Assembly (NCBI GenBank): GCA_026874595.1
Contig: CM049310.1
Location: 34,473,558-34,537,557, forward strand
Source: Sipunculus nudus
Taxonomy: Eukaryota; Annelida; Sipuncula; Golfingiida; Sipunculidae
DNA: 64,000 nt
Direction of reading: 5' to 3'
Shown here: piece by piece, positions 36,301-47,612 of the stretch
Layout of the letters: every line of letters begins with the position of its first letter
Position numbering within the stretch: the stretch's first letter is position 1
The notes under the pieces: model-generated
Database searches by the model: none
The model's input: only the letters and a program-made list of their open reading frames with translations
What the model was told of the DNA's origin: nothing
Program-made: the position numbers and the translations under genes

Positions 36301-39300
36301 ACATGTTTCTGTGTTGGTATAACATACAGCAAGGTACCATTAGCTTATCTCTTTATAATTTAATAATTCCCAAACATTTAAACTGTCACATATGTTTATA
36401 ATTGCAAACAAACAAGGGATTAATGCATTTATTAGCAGTTGCATTTAACAGCATGACTAAGAGAAACTAAAATGTCAAAGACAAGATTCCTTTCATCTCA
36501 GCAATTCTGTGTCATATGAATATTTTGTCCCACATGCAGCATATTTTAACTGTACGTTCAAATTTGCTTGCATCACAGGGTCATTAAAAGTGACCATGCA
36601 AGTGAAGTTGTATGGCAACTTTCCAAATATGACAAAGAACTGGTTTATTTTTATTAACATAGTAGGGTATTTCTACAAAAAATGTCGCTTTTCATGTCCC
36701 AAAACTATATTTGTTACTGAGAAATTAGCAAATGCTGAAAATGACATGAATAACCATTCAAATTGTTGCTAAAGATATAACCATTATTATGAGATAAAAA
36801 TAATTTAAATCGGGCAGAAATACATACAGAAAATAAGCTGCAAATGTTAAATACCCTTAAATTTCCGTTGTCCCTTTCTCTCGGATCTTAAATTCAAAAC
36901 ATCGTTTTTCTGTAACCACTGTTCCATTTATATAGATTTTGTTTTCCACGTTGTCACAGCGGTGAAAGTTTATTAAGATGATATTTTTGCTTGATTTTTC
37001 CTGACCGTTTTGTTTTTAATACAAAAATTTGGATGTAAAAAGTATGTCTCCAAAAATATACTCGGCACCGTTACCTGACCTTTTGACCTTGCAGCGCATG
37101 AACAGAAACCACTTAGCTGATGCAGGGAGCAGCGTTTATAAGAGTTCAGGAAATTCTGTACACATAATCCACAATTAAATTTAGTAACTGTCGTATCAGT
37201 GTTCTCTGTTAATCATTAAAGGGTTAAAAAAATCACTGTATGTTTATTTGGACTCGACACCGTTACACCTGCGAAAAATTAACCGTCACATATAACACTT
37301 CGAAAATGGCTTCCTCTTGTTGTTCATGTAGTGATAACACGTGCTGCCCTCTTAGGGACGGTATTGAAGTAATTTTTTGTCCTGCATCTGACGAATAGAT
37401 GAAAAAATCTCAGCACCGTTACCACTCGAAACCGTTACCTGCATGAAAAATAACGGTGTCGAGAGCAAGGTAACGGTGTCGAGAACTTGGTATTAAATCC
37501 AAATTATTGAAATAGAATTTGAAACATGTTTTGGGCTCAATATTTTAAACATTTGCGTTTCTTCTATTCAAACAGGCATTTGCTTGTTTTAATACATAAT
37601 ACTGGTATTCAAGTAGTCACTACGGTTATTTCTACTTCAGAAGCACGACTCCGTTACCTATGCTCAACACCGTTATCTATGCTCAACACCGTTACCTAGA
37701 GGATTTAAAACCATGTTTAAATTTTATTTTCTGTGCATTAAAAAAATTAACAAGGTATTTCGACTCAAATTCTGAAGGTAGATGTACCAAAGTACTTTGT
37801 CCGTAAACCCCTGCAAATGCACCCCTCTGGGAGCAAAAATAGGAGTAGAGACAATTTTTGTTTTCAAAAATTAATTAAAAAGAAGAAAATATGTTCTTTT
37901 TTACACACTTTTTTTTGTTAAATTCATAACTGAAATTTATGTTTTGATTTTATCAAAGGCTATTAATTTTAATTTTATCGAAAATCACAAAAAAACTAGT
38001 CAAAACAATTTCTGAAATGTGCAAGTGAGATTTTACTGCGTGTCACAGTGTCGAGAAAAAGGTTCATATTCTCCCCTTACCTGGACTATTTATAAAAAAA
38101 GGAAACTGAAAAGTGCACTACTTGCATTATTTTACAATTCTAACGATATTTTTCTACAAATTAAGTTTTGTTATATCAAAATCAAGATTAAAAAAAAAAT
38201 CACCAAGAAAACCCTTGAAATGCGACGTTTTCTGTAGAAATACCCAGTAACTCCACCTCCCTAGAACCCCAGGCAAACGTGTTCATAGCTTATTGGGGGA
38301 CCTTCGGTAAATCATGAGCATACACAGCAATCCATGTCATTCAAATGATAACATGACAAAGTCGTCTTAAATAATTCTTTTTATTGTGCAAAAAGCACCC
38401 TCGTACAAATGCAGGTTTTAAACCATATTATGTAAAAAATACTCATGTTTACATTGCTGTGTGGAACTAAATTTTTCAAGTTTGATGTTCTGAGGGAATG
38501 TGTGCGTAGCCAAAAAAAAAAATGACACATGTGACCCTTGGCCAAGGAGGCAGGGCATGTGGGACAAATCAATTATAGCCCAATGAAATGTAATGCAAGC
38601 TTGCAAACCTCACGGCTTGCATTACATTCCATTGGGCTATAACCAATACTTATTACCTGTATATTCATTCATGTGTATCTTAACAGATTCCAGCAGACTT
38701 GGCTCTCTCATTGGGGCTCTGATGTCACGTACCAGCATCACTAAGTCTGTATCCACTACCACAGTGAGTGACTACATAACTTTCAAAGAAATCTTAAAGG
38801 GGCCCGTTTTGTTATCTAACCTAAAGATCATCTCTGGAACCCTTTTTAAAAATAAGCCAATTAAACGCCGATGCCAATGAGCACAGGTTGTTACTAAAAG
38901 TTCCACTGATATCAGATGAAGCAGTGTTTTCAAATTACAAAAGCTGACATTGTTTCACCACAAATAACTGGTGACTTTTTGACTCCTGTATATTTGCAAA
39001 CATCAAGCTATGGTCACATGGTTTATCAGTGTGTAAACATGGGCACATGTTTACTTAAGTTTATAAATGAACAAGCTTGTACACCCATCACAGGGGCATT
39101 AATAGCACTTTTCTCAGCAGGAATTACCTGTAGTTCATTTATATGTACCCAGAGTAAGCCAGTGTTTCTAAATCCTTGCTGAATGAATAAGTGGAACTTA
39201 TCATTATTTTGTATGATGTGTTCTTTAGGAATGCAGGGGTAAGCGTCTATGGCCCTCAAAATCTCTTTAAAAAATTTGGTTTCTGGGAGACCAGCTGTCC

Positions 39301-42300
39301 AGCCAGATGTGCAAATTACTGGCTGTAAAAATGGATTCAATTTTTGCAAAACACTTTATAATTTTACATAGATGTCCCCTTAAGATGCTCAAAAAAACGT
39401 TTGAGTTTCTCCAAAATTTTGGCCTGAGCGTGCAGAACTCTCTCGGACTTTAAAAGCCCTGAAAGTTGTCAAGTATTTTATGTGTAGATCAGGGTATACT
39501 TGTACTTTCAGGAGCCTGTGAGCAGCACCTGGGCATCCACTGCCAAGCTGACCAGGCTGGGGAGTGGCAGTTCTACCTATGCACAAAAAATAGCAGCGCT
39601 CCAGCTGGCTAATGAGCAGGATCTCAAGCGAGTAGTCGGACCAACTCCAGGCAAGGCTGGCTTTGTACCACCACTGTATTTTGGTGCGGAACTAAAAACT
39701 CCAACATCCCCCAGGACTTTTATAAGTTCCCCGTTAACCCCAAGTGCGTTTACTGGTCCGATCATGGGGCATTTTGTGAAGCAGGATGTGTCCCTGGCTA
39801 ATGCCCCTGCGGTCTATAGCAGTAGCATTATGGGAAACATGCTGTCACAGGCGCTTATTTTACAATCAGATATGACTGACACAGTGCATTTAGCTGAAAC
39901 ACATCCAAGTACATCTGATATTGTTACTGTCTCACACACTGACGAGGAGACAAGTGTTGTGTCTGTGAAAAGTGAAACCATCCTACAGCCCATAGAGACT
40001 GCTGTGGAAACCACGTTGATAGAGACTACAGCTGATAATGAACATGAAGCAGCAATAATGGAGGTCTCGATACCCCAAGAAAGCTCAGTGGTGGTGGAAT
40101 CAGTCGTAGAGGCTGATGAGCCTGCTGGGGAGTTCCAAGATCAAAACAAAATTGATACGGACCAAACAGTCAGTGTGGCGCAATCAGAGCTATTAGTTGT
40201 GAAGCATCGGAGTCCAGAACACAGTTCAGCCAATCAGGTGCAGTACGTCACAAGTGACAGTCATGCCCCATTTGAGATTGTCCCAATCCCAGGCAAAGTT
40301 AGTCGTGATACAGAGAGTGTCGTGGATGGAAAGTTCATGTGCAATATGTGTAACAAGGCTTTTGAGAAGCAGCATTACTTATCACTACACAAACAAGTGC
40401 ATTATATTGAAAAACGGCATCGTTGTGAAGACTGTGGTATATCATTCCAAAACAGTTCAAATCTCCTGAAACATGAGAAAAGTGACAGCCACCAAGCAAA
40501 AGTAAGTTTGAAAGTTAAGTTTGGCATGTCCACTAACGAAAATCCACGGCCATTCCGTTGTGATGATTGCGATATTGCATTCCGAATACATGGCCACTTG
40601 GCCAAGCATTTACGATCCAAAATGCATTTTACCACATTAGAACGACTTGATAAAATCCCACCGGGGTCATCTGCACAACTTGAAAATATAAACGTGAATG
40701 ATATTGATGTCGCGAGTCCTGAAGCTACGTTAGAAAGCATTCAGAACATCCTGAAGGGCCAGGTTCCCATGGTAACCATTGCTGATGTGTCCCAGGATGT
40801 TGAAACACAACAGTTCAGTCAGGTTGTATCTGCAGCACAGTCTGTCGCAGTCAGCTCGCGCTCTGCAGCAGCAAGCCCACCAATGAAAACCATATACCAG
40901 CAAGTCGGTACCTACGAGAGCAGTGTCTTATCATCCAACGATAGAGTGACAGTTGAGGTGGTCAAGTCAGCAGATTTTAGTCAGATTGGTGAGACTGACA
41001 GCACCACCTATCATGCAACAAAGACGCTACATAGCCCAGGAAAACCTAATTCTGGTAAGCTTCATGCAATATATGTTCATTTTTAGCTCAGTTGCCTTTA
41101 GGTCAGATGAGCTATAATGGTCATGTTTTGTCCATCATCTGCCTTCCAGCCATCCATTAACAGGGCACAAATCGTAATGTTTGGACCTAGAAATGTTGAT
41201 ATTAATATCCATGGAGGCCCTTATAAATCTCCCTAGAAACCTGAAAGTAGGTCACTGTGCACCTCAGAATAATTAAAATTTTGCTTTAATAACTCCAGTA
41301 TGTGAATAATCAATGCATGGATTGTCTTGATCTTCAGCTGCTAAAGACTGGTAATGTCACCTGTATTTTTTTTTCTCATTTATATTTAACTTAATTTGTC
41401 ATAAATGCAAATAACAAATTAGATAAAACTGTAAAATCAAACAACTTTTGATTTTACTTCAATATGAATTAATTAAGATTTTCATTTGAGGTACATGATA
41501 AGTAAAGAGACATTATATCATTCCATAGTGATTGTAAAGCAACATAATGCCTTAATGGTTTCATGAAAATAGGCCAGCATAATATTAGTTATGTTCTCTC
41601 TCCACAGAGGCCAGCACCAGTCCCCATCTAACCAGCAATACAGGAGTAACATCAGTTGCTCAAAACCACTACAAATGTGGGTTGTGTGGTCAGACATTTG
41701 AGGCCCTCAGTGGACTGAAGGTGAGAATTAACCAATAACTTATTGGCAATAAGTATATCTAAATCCATAGGTTAAAACTAAAGTCAAGGTACCCTGTAGT
41801 GTGCAGGCTGGTCATGTATCATTATTTACATTTATGGTTATTGTTTTAAAGGGGATTAACTTATTGCTATTATTGCTAGCAAAAGATATCACAAGCTCTT
41901 TTGATTCAGTCATATTTAAGTTAACTAATTTTTAAAGTGTTCCTTTATTAATTTTAAAAATCATTTCTTAGTTTACTTGTTTTCCCTATTAGGATGTTGG
42001 TATTAAATTAAAGTATGCTGGAATAAAATAAAAGTATTGGAAATCTTAATTGAAACAAAAAATTTAATAAGGATGTGTTTAATTTTTACAGCAACACATA
42101 GTGACCCATGCCGAGCTACGACCATATGTATGTGAATACTGTGATGCTGGGTTCACAACTGCTATGTCGCTACAGTTTCATCTGCGCACTCACACACAGG
42201 TAAAACTTTGCTATTCCATGCTGTTGTTATATCCTACTGATGCTGTCCATCCCACTAATCATAGTTATAGTTCATAAATACTGAGGGAAAAAAAGCCAAA

Positions 42301-43789
42301 TATGATATTTTAATATTAACATTCAGTGACCTTGTTTTCAAGCTAAATATCTTTGGTTTATGGTGTGTGGTTTATGGTTATTGGTGTGGAAGTTTTGATG
42401 TGTCTTCCACAATTATTGTATATAAGAGACAACAATATAGGATTGTAGTTATTGCAACCCAATGATTATCACATATAAAGCCCAGTCATCACATACTTGT
42501 GTACTTAATAGAAGCCAGAGCTATGTTAGCCTCATTGATGTGTCAGGCTTGGACTGAATTTACCAGTCGGCCAACTTTTGAGACTCGACTTCACTTGGGG
42601 ATAAAAACAGTTGGAAAGCTTCAAATAATTTGAAAGAATCAGGTGTTGTTACAAAATATTTATTTTATTTAAAGAAAGTTGGTTATATATTCTAGGTGTA
42701 GCACATCATATCTGTAACTGTTCTTTAAGTTTTTTATCTTGGTAGTTTGACTAGTTTCATTGTTCAACTAAACTTATGTAGCCCATTAGCATGTTTGTAA
42801 GTTTTATCATTTTGAGAACCACTCTTTCACTCCAGTAAGAACAGGCTGCAGTAAGTCACCTCACATCATGAAATTACAGCAATGACTGTAGATAAACCAC
42901 AAAGTGATGGTGGCACTGGGCTCTGCTACTTTACATATACTTTATAGCTGTATACATCCTACTTTGAATTGTTTACCCAGCATTTATCAAATCCCTGGAA
43001 TGGTGTTTTCATCATGTGCCATATCTATAATTAAAGTAAAATATTTAGGAATATGACTCTCTTTCAAAATAGATACTGTGTCTGTAGATATAAATAATCC
43101 AGCTCTTTAAAGAACATAGAATTTGGTGTAGTGAAAACCCAAAGGATCCTCCAATTTGCACTTATTTAGTTTAACAGGGTAAAATTATACTCTAGTTGTT
43201 ATTTTTCACAACCATTGTATACTTTTTATACAAAATGTAATGGAAAAATGCTTATCATATATCATTAAACGTGTCTTAATATGAAGGAATGGCTACTGTT
43301 TCCACTATGACAATCCTCACTATATAGTTGATTTTGTATTTTTAGGAGAGACCATATATTTGTGGAAAATGTGGAGACACTTTTTCCAAATCTGAAGATC
43401 TGCGAGTCCACATGTCAACACATGTTGGCTACCACCAGGAGCTTCCTGAACACGAGCCAATCAAAGTATCAGAACCTGAGGGAACCAGTGTTACCATGGA
43501 CACCCCAGCTGGTACCCAGACTATTCTTGTAGAATCCGAGCCTGATAATGTAACACCAGTGGTGTCAGTAGAACAGACACATACTTTGTCATTCCAGGAA
43601 TCAGATGAACACTCCACAAAGAAGATGGACAATGAGGTGGTTGATGATGACACTGATAGCAGTGCCATGGATACGAGTGCTAATCTTGTGATTGACACAC
43701 AGCAGGCAGGGTTAAGTGATAACATTGTTGAGCTTGAGGTGTCTCAAGTAACAGTTCCGATGGATACCAACGAAATTAATGAAAATTGA
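26013..43789 (+). CDS. shn: Schnurri/HIVEP-family ZAS zinc-finger transcription factor (spliced, 9 coding exons)
   Basis: Coding exons are 26013-30304, 30736-30864, 35118-35185, 36061-36177, 38687-38763, 39512-41054, 41608-41720, 42092-42199 and 43346-43789. All have GT-AG borders and matching phases, giving 6891 nt and 2296 residues. C2H2 finger pairs lie at residues 236-286 (ZAS-N) and 1304-1354 (ZAS-C), each followed by an acidic run. Three fingers lie at 1838-1933 and three at 2099-2175; all Cys/His ligands are present. A basic GRPKGSRNRP motif at 784-793 resembles an AT-hook. Schnurri/HIVEP proteins are nuclear DNA-binding factors; in flies Schnurri works with Smads downstream of BMP/Dpp, and vertebrate HIVEPs bind kappaB-like sites. 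That role is inferred from the family. The length fits (about 2400-2700 residues in known members). The start follows a splice acceptor; an ATG at 26000 is out of frame and stops after 9 codons. Confidence 0.93.
30736..30864 (+). CDS. shn: Schnurri-like gene, second coding exon
   Basis: Acceptor CTATCTGCAG, donor AGCAG then GTATGT. It encodes residues 1431-1474 (VESVDVEP-like acidic start, then LKLSRVQQLSEGVEK). The entry phase fits the preceding exon exactly. No domain is recognised. Confidence 0.85.
31079..33849 (+). mobile_element. Family-D dispersed repeat, copy D2
   Basis: It is collinear with D1 (1131-4899) from TTTAGCGGACCTGTGAGC to TTAGGCCTGTAGGCCTTG. Relative to D1 it lacks about 316 bp (D1 3249-3564), with a GC microhomology at the join. 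An H-type 3' end lies inside it at about 33640-33674, with a perfect TAGTCG-CTTG-CGACTA-type hairpin followed by TTCTTG and T. It is non-coding and in the same orientation as the host gene. Confidence 0.65.
34499..35030 (+). mobile_element. Helitron-like repeat fragment, family J
   Basis: It starts with a hairpin (CCGCTT-GAAT-AAGCGG within GGGC/GCCCC), then CTGTCAGTCTGTCTCTCTG. It contains two or three rounds of a module with GGTCAAGGTCAAGG and 'TGGCCCACC'. The 3' end was not found. Confidence 0.4.
35118..35185 (+). CDS. shn: Schnurri-like gene, third coding exon
   Basis: Acceptor CTTATTACAG. It encodes residues 1474-1497, a short Gly/Lys-rich stretch (FHGRTGKSGTKGGSGK). The donor AAAAG then GTTGGA is weak, but the phase matches both neighbours and no better donor is nearby. 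Confidence 0.75.
35628..36026. mobile_element. hAT-like MITE in an intron, 34 bp from the next exon
   Basis: The terminal inverted repeats are TAGGGCTGAAA at the left and TTTCAGCCCCA at the right (10 of 11 positions). The flanking 8-bp duplications are ATCTACAG (35620-35627) and GTCTACAG (36027-36034), 7 of 8 identical; 8 bp is diagnostic of hAT. Subterminal GAGTACTCGAGTACTCGAG repeats occur at both ends. It has no coding capacity. Confidence 0.75.
36061..36177 (+). CDS. shn: Schnurri-like gene, fourth coding exon
   Basis: Acceptor TTTTTCACCTTTCAG, donor AGAAAA then GTAAGG. It encodes residues 1497-1536 (ACPAIHTEIAKSLLDLSKQT, then an acidic Ser-rich end). If intron 4 were retained, the frame would run on to a stop at about 36400. 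Confidence 0.87.
36178..38686 (+). other. Schnurri-like gene intron with an ACCGTTACC motif cluster and a long hairpin
   Basis: Non-coding. 37067-37696 holds at least nine ACCGTTAY copies on both strands, three spaced 20 bp apart near 37648-37696. A 26-bp-arm inverted repeat lies at 38574-38641. Confidence 0.7.
38574..38641. repeat. Near-perfect 26-bp inverted repeat with a 16-nt loop
   Basis: The left arm (38574-38599) starts TATAGCCCAATG; the right arm (38616-38641) ends CATTGGGCTATA. There is one mismatch in 26. It ends 45 bp before the splice acceptor at 38686. It could be a tiny MITE or a hairpin RNA. Confidence 0.85.
38687..38763 (+). CDS. shn: Schnurri-like gene, fifth coding exon
   Basis: Acceptor TGTATCTTAACAG, donor ACCACA then GTGAGT. 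It encodes residues 1536-1561 (SSRLGSLIGALMSRTSITKS). It ends in phase 0, matching the next exon. Confidence 0.87.
39512..41054 (+). CDS. shn: Schnurri-like gene, sixth coding exon (fingers 5-7)
   Basis: Acceptor TTGTACTTTCAG, donor TTCTG then GTAAGC. It encodes residues 1562-2076. A Thr/Val/Glu-rich region precedes three C2H2 fingers: C1838/C1841/H1854/H1858, C1866/C1869/H1882/H1888 and C1911/C1914/H1927/H1933. The last two have long H-x5-H spacing. This cluster is outside the two ZAS modules. Vertebrate HIVEPs lack it to my knowledge, but fly Schnurri has extra C-terminal fingers. Confidence 0.9.
41082..41210 (+). mobile_element. 5' part of a family-A repeat in an intron
   Basis: TTAGCTCAGTTG...GTCAGATGAGCTATAATGG resembles the family-A 5' hairpin and is followed by CATCTGCC and an ACCTAGAAATGTTGATATT phrase. 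The 3' end was not identified. Confidence 0.45.
41608..41720 (+). CDS. shn: Schnurri-like gene, seventh coding exon (start of finger 8)
   Basis: Acceptor CTCTCTCCACAG, donor CTGAAG then GTGAGA. It encodes residues 2076-2113 with C2099 and C2102 of finger 8. The intron falls just before the finger's first His. Confidence 0.9.
42092..42199 (+). CDS. shn: Schnurri-like gene, eighth coding exon (end of finger 8, finger 9)
   Basis: Acceptor TTTTTACAG, donor ACACAG then GTAAAA. It encodes residues 2114-2149: H2115 and H2119, the linker AELRPY, then finger 9 (C2127, C2130, H2143, H2147). The exon is 108 nt and in phase 0. Confidence 0.9.
43346..43789 (+). CDS. shn: Schnurri-like gene, last coding exon (finger 10 and C-terminal tail)
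   Basis: Acceptor TTGTATTTTTAG. It encodes residues 2150-2296. Finger 10 (C2155, C2158, H2171, H2175) follows an ERPY linker. The tail is acidic and Ser/Thr-rich. Stop TGA at 43787-43789. Confidence 0.92.
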   Translation, partial: ERPYICGKCGDTFSKSEDLRVHMSTHVGYHQELPEHEPIKVSEPEGTSVTMDTPAGTQTILVESEPDNVTPVVSVEQTHTLSFQESDEHSTKKMDNEVVDDDTDSSAMDTSANLVIDTQQAGLSDNIVELEVSQVTVPMDTNEINEN

Positions 43790-44933
43790 TATTATCTGGC
43801 AGCATTTCTGGGGAAAAGTTTGATTCTGCCTTTACTGGATGCATATCTGGTAAAACAATGCTGAACCTGTGCTGCTGAAGTGCAGTGACTGCAGCTCTTT
43901 TGATGGTTGAGGTAATGCATCCTAAATGGATGTAGTGTGCCATTCAGAATAAGGTGTTGAGTAAAAGGAAAAGAAACAGAAACACAATAATGCCTGTTAA
44001 GCATTAGGGTTTCCTGTTCTAATTGACAGCTTAACTATTTTACAGGCTGTCATATCTCCACCTTTGGCTGTTTTACTTAGTGGCTGGCTGTTGAAGCATC
44101 TTGTGATTTACTGAGGGGATTGTCTTGCTTTCGTAAACAAAACTGAATCATGGATTGACTGGTAAGGTATTGATTGATTGACTGTGTTGATACCTTTGAA
44201 ATGAACTGCAACAGAGGTGAAACATCTTATACTCATTGGTGTCATTTTTTGGATATAAAGTACTGTGGCAAAGCAATATCATATACAAACAGGGACAGGG
44301 AACTGTTTATTTTCAGGTATCTTGGTGGCTTGGAGGTATTTTAATTCAGGGCCAAAGAAGACCATGTGTGTGTTACCTATCATGAAATAATTAGAAGTGT
44401 CAGAGAAGTTGAATTGTGTATTCATTCATTCAAAGTTCATCTTGACATATGTATGTTACAGTTACAAAAGTTGAAAAAATTACAGATTCATAAGATGATT
44501 GAGAGGAAAACTGCATCTTGTATTCATAAAAAATTATATATATATATAAAATCTATATATAAAATCTATATATAAAATCTATATATATTTATATATAATT
44601 TTTAACATCTAGGACATTTTTGTAGGCCTCTAAGTTTGATTAAATTACTCTTTGTAATAATTATTTTTCATAATATTCTATTTAACTATAAGAATAACAT
44701 TAAAAAACATACACTGTTCTTTATTTGGTAAATAGAACACAAATACCTTCAGTTGAAATACACAGGAAGTTAAATATTTGAAGGAGGTATTTCATGGTAT
44801 ATTTTTTTGTTATTTATAAGAAAAATTAGTTTAGTTCTGTCGTATTTTTCAAACCTGGGGTCAAGTGTTGATGAAAAGTAGATACAGTTGGAAACTGGTA
44901 AATGCAGTTAATTTTATGGCCCTTATAAATAAA
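43790..44933 (+). other. Probable 3'UTR of the Schnurri-like gene
   Basis: No coding features. The first canonical AATAAA I find after the stop is at 44928-44933; others follow near 45157 and 45207, so the true end is uncertain. A tandem AAATCTATATATA tract lies at about 44536-44590. Confidence 0.45.
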
Positions 44934-47529
44934 TCATAGTAATCATCCAGCCTTTATAACTAAGGACCTTTGCCCTTCAGGCATTTAAATTGTTTTGTAA
45001 GATTGTGTGGGCCTGAATGTCCATTGTCTTCATGTTCATCGTTATATTTATATAGATTTACATTTATTATACTATGGTATTTTAGGTGTGTATCCAGATC
45101 TGCTAACACCCTTGGACTGAATGAAAAAAGTTGGGTTGTTTTAAATGCAGAAGCCCTAATAAAAGGAATTGAGAATGTTGTCAGCATATCAGTTGAAGGT
45201 AATTTTAGTAATAAATAATACTTCCAGATGGCGCCAGTAGCAAGAATATGTGTCAGCTTTTTGGTACATTTGTATCACGTTATGTTATGTAGTACAAGTT
45301 TTTGTATTGCTTTGAACTTGAATTCACCATGTGGTACAGGGAGCATGTAAATGATAGAAACAAATATAAACGCTCATGAAAAGAGACCTTTCCATATGAT
45401 TTTGAATGTTTTACACATAAAGCCCAATGGAAGTAATAGTCAACTTGCACCTTGTGCTGTAAAAACCCTTCACACATATGGAACACAAGGTTGGTGGTTA
45501 TACAGAAGGTTATGGTTTAACAATCATGAATGACTCTTTCATTTTTTCTTTTCATTTTCCTGGACAATGTAAAATATATTTAGTTGAATATTTCTGTGTT
45601 AAATTCATTGATACAGTTGTATTCCTTTTCTGTTTTTTTTTTTTTAATATTATGTTTCATGACAACTTTCAAAGAATAAGTCTACTTCATTCTATTGTAA
45701 TCAGTTAACCAACCCATGTGATCGTTAGAGAGGCATTTCTAAGAAATGTGCATATGGCCTATTCCTCTGGAAAATATGTAGTTAGGTTTTAAATGAAAAT
45801 GACAATTGATGAATATGGGTGCATGCACATGAAAAGAACAAGGGAAAATAAATCTAAATGTATTGTAAAATTCTGTCAGAAAATGCACTTGTTACAAAAT
45901 CTGTTACACTGCACAAATAACTCCGCAGGCAATCTTCTGGGACAATAGAAAAACAGGAAATCAGAACAAGGACTCTGTCCGAAGATGTGTTCCAACCCTT
46001 TTGATACAGTCCCTTTTGATAATCTGAGCAAATTATGTATTTTTGCTGCTGTTTAAGATTATGACACTGTTGTTTTGAATTGTCACTGCCAGACAAATAA
46101 CTCGCCCATGTATATAGCCCAGCTTCAAAGCTTTGTTTCAGCACAAGTAGCACTATGAATAGCAGCATTACAGTACTATCTGTGTAAATACAGCCAGTTT
46201 AATCCCAAAGGTGTTTTATTCAAGATGTTTTGACTTGGCTACAAATGAGGCCAACACATTTAACCATTTAACAGGACAGGCTTTATTATTATATATATTG
46301 GGCAAGCATGAGTACGAGTGTGATGTTACTGTTCATGTTTGTGTTCCCCAATATGCTATGGTTACCAACCTTAGGCCTGCATATATGATTGAACAGAAAT
46401 TGAAAACTGATATTTAGGTCGCAGAAACAAAGTTCATTAGAGCTTATTTGTAATGCTAGTAAGAATATATTTGATAACCAGTGTTTTTAACAAGTGTCTT
46501 GCCCATTTTTTTCAGTCAAACCCCAAGTCTCAAAGATAAGTCTTGAGTGATTTGCTTCCAGCTATGAGTAAAGTGCTAAGCCTCCAAAAATGGAGACTCA
46601 GATGGGTATCAAGTCCAAATCACCGACAAGTCCTCAACTCTGCCAGTATTATGAAGCTCTGATGAATGAAAATAATTATGAGAAACTGTACTAATATAAT
46701 ATCAGTACATTTGATATGCAGATATAATTTATGCTTCACTCACATACAAGCTGAGTTTTATCATCCCTCTCCAACAAACTAAAAGGTAAAAAATTATCAC
46801 AGTCACAAATGTCATGTATTTTCAAGGCATATGTAATCTGTGACTTTCCAGTAGACTGTTTTTCTTTTGGTATTGATTTAACAAAATGTTGCATAAAATG
46901 GGCATGTCATGTTTTGCATAAACTTTGAATGTCAAGAAGAAGGGAAATTTTTTAAGGTGCTTTTTATGATGAGTGGTGAAATCATGCCTTGAAGCATATA
47001 CAGCACAAGCTGTATGAGCAAAAGTGCCTCTTCCCCTTTGATTAGCTGGTTAGATAAAAAAAACAAGGTGTTATATTCTGGCAAAAAGCTGGGAATAAAG
47101 TCATAGCAGAAAAGGCAATATTTGTTACCTAGTGCTGAATTGCTTGGCTCAAACAATACGTAATATTTATATGTATTACATGGAAACGTATTTGTTTTCA
47201 GGTTCGAGCAGAAAGAAAATCATGAATTTGCTAGGGCCAGATTATACATGTATTCTATGGGAAGTGTGTAATCAACTTTTGAGCCTGGCTGAAGCATTAT
47301 TTATGGCAACACTAGATTTTGTCATGAAGGAATCTGAAACCAATACTTACCAGTTGCTTTTTGGAGAATTGTAAAAGTAATACTACGAAGTTCACCAGCA
47401 CATCTTGAAGTTAGGTCAGGACTCGGGGTGTCACCTGGAACATCTTTAGAATTCAGTCATGATCCCATTATCTGTCCACAAGCTTCCAATTGGACTGAAA
47501 TCAACAGTATTGGGATCGTAGAGTAATGT

Positions 47530-47531
<2 letters not shown>
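44934..47531. other. No gene seen
   Basis: AT-rich, stops in all frames. The frames at 45854-46168 (-) and 47132-47374 (+) have no domain or splice support. Confidence 0.45.

Positions 47532-47611
<80 letters not shown>
47532..47611. repeat. (TA)n microsatellite, about 80 bp
   Basis: Uninterrupted alternating TA. Further AT tracts lie at 51304-51349, 57160-57218 and 59481-59515. Confidence 0.97.

Positions 47612-47612
<1 letters not shown>

Noticed and set aside
45854-46168. 104-codon minus-strand frame
   Set aside because: No recognised motif and no splice or promoter context; it may be repeat-derived but I cannot show this.
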